This document shows positions 49,523-54,423 of a DNA stretch of 54,423 nt, piece after piece. The notes beneath the pieces were generated by a model that did no database searches, was not told the DNA's origin, and saw nothing but the letters and a program-made list of their open reading frames with translations. This DNA is from Bifidobacteriaceae bacterium. GTDB taxonomy: Bacteria; Actinomycetota; Actinomycetes; Actinomycetales; WQXJ01. Location: NCBI GenBank assembly GCA_031268215.1, contig JAIRXP010000119.1, forward strand, positions 1-54,423, in the 5' to 3' direction. A program made the position numbers and the translations under genes. The first letter of the stretch is position 1. The number at the start of each line of letters is the position of its first letter.

Positions 49523-52500
49523 GAGCCGCCTCCTTCATGATTTCCTTCCAAGTCTCCGGATCATGATAGTCAAGCCCCTCGGCCTCGGCTTTGGCCAAAG
49601 CCTGGTTCATCCGGCTGAAATCACGCGGCACCAAATGGGTGAAATTGGCGCGTTCCACTTTCCAGTTGGCCAGCAACCGGCCAGCCAACGCCGAACCGGT
49701 CTCCAACGCGTGCCGCTCCAGTAGACCAACTAGCTCGGCGTCATCGGCCACTTCTTCTTCCAGCAAGTCCCCGGCCGCCACCGCCTGCGGCGACAACCGC
49801 GACCGGTCCAATCTGTACACGTACGCCCGTCCGCCAGACATGCCGGCACCGAAATTCCGGCCAGTTGGCCCCAACACTGCGACCAAGCCGCCAGTCATGT
49901 ACTCGCAACCGTGGTCTCCCACCCCCTCCACCACCAGGGTGGCACCGGAGTTGCGGACAGCGAACCTTTCTCCGACCGTCCCGCTGAGGTATATCTCACC
50001 AGCGGTAGCGCCATAGCCAATCACGTTCCCGGCGATCACCGTGGCGGACGGTTCAAACCCGGCGTCCGGCGCCGGACGGACCGTGATCTTTCCGCCGCTC
50101 AGTCCCTTGCCCAAATAGTCGTTGGAATCACCCGTCAAACGGAGCACAATCCCCCGCGGCAAGAAAGCGCCAAAGCTCTGGCCGCCAGTACCGGTCAGCG
50201 ATATGTCAATGGTCCCAGGAGGCAGGCCCGAGCCGCCGTACCGCTTGGTCACTTCATGGCCCAGCATTGTCCCGATTGTTCGGTTGACGTTGCGGACCCG
50301 GTGTTCAATGAATACCGGCCGGCCTTCTTCGAGAGCCGGCTGGGCCTCGGCTATGAACTGGTTATCCAACGCCGTCTCAAGCCCATGGTCCTGGGCGGTG
50401 ACCTGCCGCAGCGGTGAATGCCCACTGTTTTCTGGCAGGGTCAGAATGGGGGTCAAATCAAGCCCAGCGGCTTTCCAATGATCAATGGCGTCCTGAGGCT
50501 CAATCAGTTCAGCGTGGCCCACGGCCTCCGCCAAAGTCCTAAAGCCCAGAGCCGCCAGGTACTCCCGCACTTCTTGGGCCATGAACTCGAAGAAATTGAC
50601 CACATAGTCCGCCTGACCGGAGAACCGGGCCCGCAGTTCAGGGTTCTGCGTGGCCACGCCGACCGGGCAAGTGTCCTTTTGGCAGACCCGCATCATGACA
50701 CAACCCATGGCAACCAGTGGGGCGGTGGCGAAACCGAACTCCTCAGCGCCCAACAAAGCGCCAATAACCACGTCCCGGCCAGTCTTGAGCTGGCCATCAA
50801 CCTGAACCACTATCCGGTCACGCAAGCCGTTCAGCAACAGCGTTTGCTGCGTCTCCGCCAGCCCCAGTTCCCACGGACCGCCGGCGTGCTTGATGGAAGT
50901 CAGAGGCGAGGCACCCGTCCCACCATCATGCCCGGATATCAACACCACATCTGCGTGAGCCTTGGAAACCCCCGCCGCCACCGTCCCGACCCCGACCTCC
51001 GCCACCAGTTTGACCTGGACCCGAGCCTCCGGATTGGCGTTCTTGAGGTCGTGAATGAGTTGTTTCAGATCTTCGATTGAATAGATGTCGTGATGCGGCG
51101 GCGGCGAGATAAGTTGCACGCCAGGAGTTGAGTGACGGGTCTTGGCCACCCAGGGGTAGACCTTCGCTCCCGGTAGCTGGCCGCCCTCGCCCGGCTTGGC
51201 GCCCTGCGCCATCTTGATCTGGATATCATCCGCATTCGTCAGGTATTCGGCGGTCACACCAAACCGCCCCGAAGCCACCTGCTTAATGGCGGAACGCCGG
51301 GTCGGGTCGTGGAGCCGCTCAGGGTCTTCGCCGCCTTCACCGGTATTAGATTTCCCGCCCAGCCGGTTCATGGCGATCGCAAGCGTCTGATGCGCTTCCA
51401 TGGAGATCGAACCGTAGGACATGGCCCCGGTGGAGAACCGCCTAATGATTTCACTGACAGGTTCGACTTCATCGATTGGCACCGGCGGCCGCAGCCCGGT
51501 CCTGAACTTGAACAGGCCGCGGATGGTGGCCAGTTCCCTTGCTTGGTCATCGATCCGGGCACTGTAACGCTTGAACAGCCCGTAATCACCGCGCCGAGTA
51601 GAGGCTTGCAGCTCAAAGATCGTGTCCGGGTTGAACAGGTGCGTCTCGCCTTGGCGCCGCCACTTGTACTGGCCGCCAGATGGCAAGATGTCCTCTTCGT
51701 TGCCGGAAGCGGCCTTGGGATACGCCTTGGCGTGGCGGGCCGCGACTTCTTGGGCCAGTTCAGCCAAACCGATGCCTTCGATTCGCGATGCCGTCCCGGT
51801 GAAGTACCGGTCGACCAGGCGGCTATTCAGGCCAACCGCCTCGAACACCTGGGCTCCCCGGTAAGAGGAGACCGTCGAGATACCCATCTTCGACATCACC
51901 TTGAGTACGCCTTTGCCCAGCGCTTTGATCAGGTTGGCAACGGCCTTGTCAGGCGGCGTCTGGCCCAGGTCACCGGCCCGGGCCAGCTTTTCGACTGATT
52001 CCATGGCCAGGTAGGGGTTCACCGCAGCGGCGCCAAAGCCAATCAGCAGGGCCACATGGTGGACTTCGCGGACGTCCCCGGCCTCCGCCACCATTCCGAT
52101 CCGAGTCCGCGTGTGGTTGCGCAGCAAATGGTGATGCACCGCGCTGACCAGCAGTAATGACGGAATTGGCGCCAGCTCGACGTCCGAATCTCGGTCGGAT
52201 AGGACTATGAAACTCTTGCCTTCCGCGACCGCCGAATCAACTTCCGCGAAGATATCCTCCAAGCGCTGCTTGAGTGCGGCTCCCCCGCCAGCGACGCGGT
52301 ACAGTCCCCGGATGGTTTGCCCGGAGAATCCTCCCGACCGGCTCTTATAGCGCCCAATCCGGGCCACCTTCGCCAAATCCTCATTGCCAATCACCGGGAA
52401 CGGCAGAACCAGCTTGCGGGTGTGCGAGGGACCGTCCTCTAGGAGGTTACCCATGGGACCGATAGCTGCCGCCAAAGAAGTCACCATCTCTTCGCGGATG

Positions 52501-54086
52501 GCGTCCAATGGCGGGTTCGTCACTTGCGCGAACATCTGGCTGAAGTAGTCGAACAGAAGCCGTGGCCGGTCCGACAAAACCGCTAGGGCGGCATCGTTCC
52601 CCATCGAGCCGATCGGTTCCGCCCCGCTCAAGGCCATGGGCCGGAGGATCAGCCGGACCTCTTCTTCGGTGTAGCCAAACAGCAACTGACGGCGGGTAAC
52701 CGAAGTCGTAGAATAGTCAATGTGTTCGCGCGGCGGCAGATTGTCAAGGTAAACGGCCTGGCTCCGGACCCATTCGCCGTAGGGCGCGGCAGCCGCCAAA
52801 GCGGCCTTGACCTCGTCATTCTCAACGATCCGCCCCTGGGCGGTGTCTACCAGGAAGATCCGCCCTGGCTCCAGGCGGCCCTTACGGACTACCTGGTCTT
52901 GGGGGATGTCCAAGACTCCGGCCTCGGACGCCATCACCACTAGACCGTCCTTGGTTACCCAGTACCGGCCGGGCCGGAGCCCATTGCGGTCCAAGGTGGC
53001 GCCAATGATGGTGCCGTCGGTGAAGGCCACAGCGGCCGGCCCATCCCAGGCCTCGGTGACGGAATCGGTGTACTCATAGAACTCCCGCACCGCCCGATCC
53101 ATGGAAGGGTCGTTTTCCCATGCCTGTGGGATCATCATCAAAATGGCGTGCGGCAATGAACGCCCCGCCATGTGCAGCAATTCGAGCACTGAGTTGAAGG
53201 ACGCCGAATCAGATTCGCCCGGTGAACAGATTGGCGTCAAAGGTGCGATTTCCCCCAACGCTTTGGACTCCATCTGCCCCTCGCGGGCGGACACCCAGTT
53301 GCGGTTCCCTTTAACGGTGTTGATTTCGCCGTTGTGGGCCATCAGCGACAGTGGCTGCGCCAGCGGCCAGGACGGGAAAGTGTTGGTGGAGAAGCGCGAG
53401 TGGACCAGCGCGATGGCGGTCTCATAATCGGGCTCTGTGAGATCCGGAAAGAACGCCACCAACTGGCCAGTGGTCAACATCCCTTTGTAAACAATGGTCC
53501 GGGCGCTAAGCGAACTGAAATAAGTTCCGGCCTCATGTAGAGCCCGTTTGACCACCCGGTAGGCCTTACGGTCGAGTTCGATTCCCTTGGCCTTTCCGGT
53601 TGCATCAGCCAGCATTAGCTGACGGAAGACCGGCATGGCGGCCAGCGCCGTAGGCCCAACTGGGGACGAATCGGTTGGCGGCGTGCGCCAACCGATCACC
53701 GCCAGTCCCTCCTCCGCCACGATCTTTTCGATTTCGTCCATCGCTGCGGCGGCCTGGTGCGCGCCTCGCGGCAAGAACGCCATGCCAACCGCGTACTCCC
53801 CCTGAGGCGGCACCTTGGCACCTTCAGCGGTGAACAGGCGCCGCATCAGCTTGTCTGGCACCTGCGTCAGGACGCCCGCGCCATCACCGGTGTTCGCCTC
53901 CGCCCCCACCGCGCCCCGGTGGTCCAGGTTCTCAAGCACGGTCAGTGCAGCGTCGATGATGTCCCGGCCGGTACGCCCATCCATCCGCGCCACGAAGCCG
54001 ACTCCGCAGGCGTCATGCTCGAAATCCGGCGAGTAGAGCCCATGAGCTTCAGGTCCCGTCCAATACGGGCCAGGGCGTGCGGCCAT
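49515..54086 (-). CDS. gltB: Glutamate synthase large subunit
   Basis: A 1523-residue enzyme that makes two glutamate from glutamine and 2-oxoglutarate. The class II glutaminase nucleophile is Cys27 in [10 protein letters not shown], exposed after removal of a 26-residue propeptide. Later parts are [17 protein letters not shown], the FMN/synthase domain with [12 protein letters not shown] and [20 protein letters not shown], the 3Fe-4S cysteines in [15 protein letters not shown], and the C-terminal beta-helix with YVYRLDR and [11 protein letters not shown] 54086 is chosen because GAGAGGTGG lies just before it and the conserved part starts here; the frame is open to 54176. It feeds on glutamine from the glnA genes in this window. 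Confidence 0.97.
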   Translation of the reverse strand: MAARPGPYWTGPEAHGLYSPDFEHDACGVGFVARMDGRTGRDIIDAALTVLENLDHRGAVGAEANTGDGAGVLTQVPDKLMRRLFTAEGAKVPPQGEYAVGMAFLPRGAHQAAAAMDEIEKIVAEEGLAVIGWRTPPTDSSPVGPTALAAMPVFRQLMLADATGKAKGIELDRKAYRVVKRALHEAGTYFSSLSARTIVYKGMLTTGQLVAFFPDLTEPDYETAIALVHSRFSTNTFPSWPLAQPLSLMAHNGEINTVKGNRNWVSAREGQMESKALGEIAPLTPICSPGESDSASFNSVLELLHMAGRSLPHAILMMIPQAWENDPSMDRAVREFYEYTDSVTEAWDGPAAVAFTDGTIIGATLDRNGLRPGRYWVTKDGLVVMASEAGVLDIPQDQVVRKGRLEPGRIFLVDTAQGRIVENDEVKAALAAAAPYGEWVRSQAVYLDNLPPREHIDYSTTSVTRRQLLFGYTEEEVRLILRPMALSGAEPIGSMGNDAALAVLSDRPRLLFDYFSQMFAQVTNPPLDAIREEMVTSLAAAIGPMGNLLEDGPSHTRKLVLPFPVIGNEDLAKVARIGRYKSRSGGFSGQTIRGLYRVAGGGAALKQRLEDIFAEVDSAVAEGKSFIVLSDRDSDVELAPIPSLLLVSAVHHHLLRNHTRTRIGMVAEAGDVREVHHVALLIGFGAAAVNPYLAMESVEKLARAGDLGQTPPDKAVANLIKALGKGVLKVMSKMGISTVSSYRGAQVFEAVGLNSRLVDRYFTGTASRIEGIGLAELAQEVAARHAKAYPKAASGNEEDILPSGGQYKWRRQGETHLFNPDTIFELQASTRRGDYGLFKRYSARIDDQARELATIRGLFKFRTGLRPPVPIDEVEPVSEIIRRFSTGAMSYGSISMEAHQTLAIAMNRLGGKSNTGEGGEDPERLHDPTRRSAIKQVASGRFGVTAEYLTNADDIQIKMAQGAKPGEGGQLPGAKVYPWVAKTRHSTPGVQLISPPPHHDIYSIEDLKQLIHDLKNANPEARVQVKLVAEVGVGTVAAGVSKAHADVVLISGHDGGTGASPLTSIKHAGGPWELGLAETQQTLLLNGLRDRIVVQVDGQLKTGRDVVIGALLGAEEFGFATAPLVAMGCVMMRVCQKDTCPVGVATQNPELRARFSGQADYVVNFFEFMAQEVREYLAALGFRTLAEAVGHAELIEPQDAIDHWKAAGLDLTPILTLPENSGHSPLRQVTAQDHGLETALDNQFIAEAQPALEEGRPVFIEHRVRNVNRTIGTMLGHEVTKRYGGSGLPPGTIDISLTGTGGQSFGAFLPRGIVLRLTGDSNDYLGKGLSGGKITVRPAPDAGFEPSATVIAGNVIGYGATAGEIYLSGTVGERFAVRNSGATLVVEGVGDHGCEYMTGGLVAVLGPTGRNFGAGMSGGRAYVYRLDRSRLSPQAVAAGDLLEEEVADDAELVGLLERHALETGSALAGRLLANWKVERANFTHLVPRDFSRMNQALAKAEAEGLDYHDPETWKEIMKEAAHG

Positions 54087-54306
54087 AGTCCACCTCTCGA
54101 AGTGTTTGCTCAGATCCCACCGATCCCACTCAACAACACGGGCAAGCGGGCCACTCCAGGATACCTGGTTGTCCAAGCTTCAGATGATTTGGCCCGTTAT
54201 GTGGACGCCCTACCAACCCTTGGACGACGCCGCCCAGTCCACTTCCCGTCTCCGCCGCACCTTGGGACCGGACATCCGCCATGGCCTTTACCAAGAGCCT
54301 TCCGGC
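54087..54306 (-). promoter_or_regulatory. gltB upstream region
   Basis: GAGAGGTGG (54090-54098, minus strand) is the Shine-Dalgarno site of gltB. The rest of the 220-bp stretch up to the terminal repeat must hold the gltB promoter, but no clear -10 box, GlnR-type site or hairpin could be picked out. Confidence 0.35.
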
Positions 54307-54423
54307 CGTCTTGCCTCATGTCAAGATGTCCGCGAAGACTAAGTGCGTGCCTCACATAAAATGACCGCGAAATGAGTTGTGGCCCGGGACGTGCGGGGCG
54401 GTGTCAGAACGCCGGCTCTAGCC
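54307..54423 (-). repeat. Terminal inverted repeat, right copy (117 bp)
   Basis: Reverse complement of 2-118 without a mismatch. ATGTCCGCGAA lies at 54326-54336 and ATGACCGCGAA at 54361-54371. See the left copy for interpretation. Confidence 0.9.

Noticed and set aside
2..54423. Linear replicon (phage or plasmid) with terminal inverted repeats
   Set aside because: The content is ordinary chromosomal housekeeping genes with no phage or replication genes, so a repeat-bounded contig is far more likely.
1..54423. tRNA, rRNA, tmRNA or RNase P RNA genes
   Set aside because: No T-loop motif with cloverleaf arms or conserved RNA core was found in the intergenic stretches.

Overview
The window reads as one contig of chromosomal DNA from a high-GC Gram-positive bacterium (class Actinomycetes). 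The evidence is gene content: glnA1-glnE-glnA2, the small actinobacterial membrane families DUF3043 and DUF4191, a mycobacterial-type superoxide dismutase, a TrmI-type tRNA methyltransferase, GC-rich codon use, and many GTG or TTG starts. I cannot name a genus. Both ends carry the same 117 bp in opposite orientation, so the contig probably stops in two copies of a repeated element.

Layout. 1-785: terminal repeat, then a cas-less CRISPR-like array of three repeats and a strong hairpin. 786-7536: sodA, an A-type Fe-S carrier (erpA), an alpha/beta hydrolase, an M20 peptidase, a DUF3043 protein, pyrD, pepA and a small conserved protein. 7727-12283: lpd, an E2-like lipoyl protein that has lost its acyltransferase motif, a DUF4191 protein and a lipoprotein. 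12367-21734: glnA1, panD, an AI-2E-type permease, glnE, glnA2, an NAD-synthetase relic and panB. 21739-22062: two intergenic repeat families. 22128-25690: a degenerate Fic protein, map, a 48-residue membrane protein, a nitroreductase and a Phd/RelE-like toxin-antitoxin pair. 25759-36940: hisE-hisG, a DUF885 peptidase, the operon rpe-ribD-ribE-ribBA-ribH, trmI, a GNAT and uvrB. 37121-42817: a truncated DUF4143 gene, then an Hsp90-family ATPase paired with a 950-residue helical-repeat protein. 43003-54086: an L,D-transpeptidase with a very acidic N-terminus, a small membrane protein, pyk and gltB-gltD.

How the genes work together. Ammonia assimilation is heavily represented: glutamine synthetase, its adenylyltransferase, a second glutamine synthetase-like protein and both glutamate synthase subunits. 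Pantothenate (panB, panD), riboflavin (five genes, with rpe supplying pentose phosphates), the first steps of histidine synthesis and 2-oxoacid dehydrogenase parts are also present.

The most unusual points are: (i) three proteins in one window that have lost catalytic residues but keep long open frames (the E2-like protein, the Fic protein, the NAD-synthetase relic); (ii) the Hsp90-family plus helical-repeat gene pair, my best candidate for an uncharacterised system; (iii) the orphan CRISPR array; (iv) a TAnnnT box 6-8 nt before the start codon of at least 14 genes, which suggests widespread leaderless transcription; (v) mobile or palindromic repeats placed right after stop codons. I saw no tRNA, rRNA or recognisable riboswitch.
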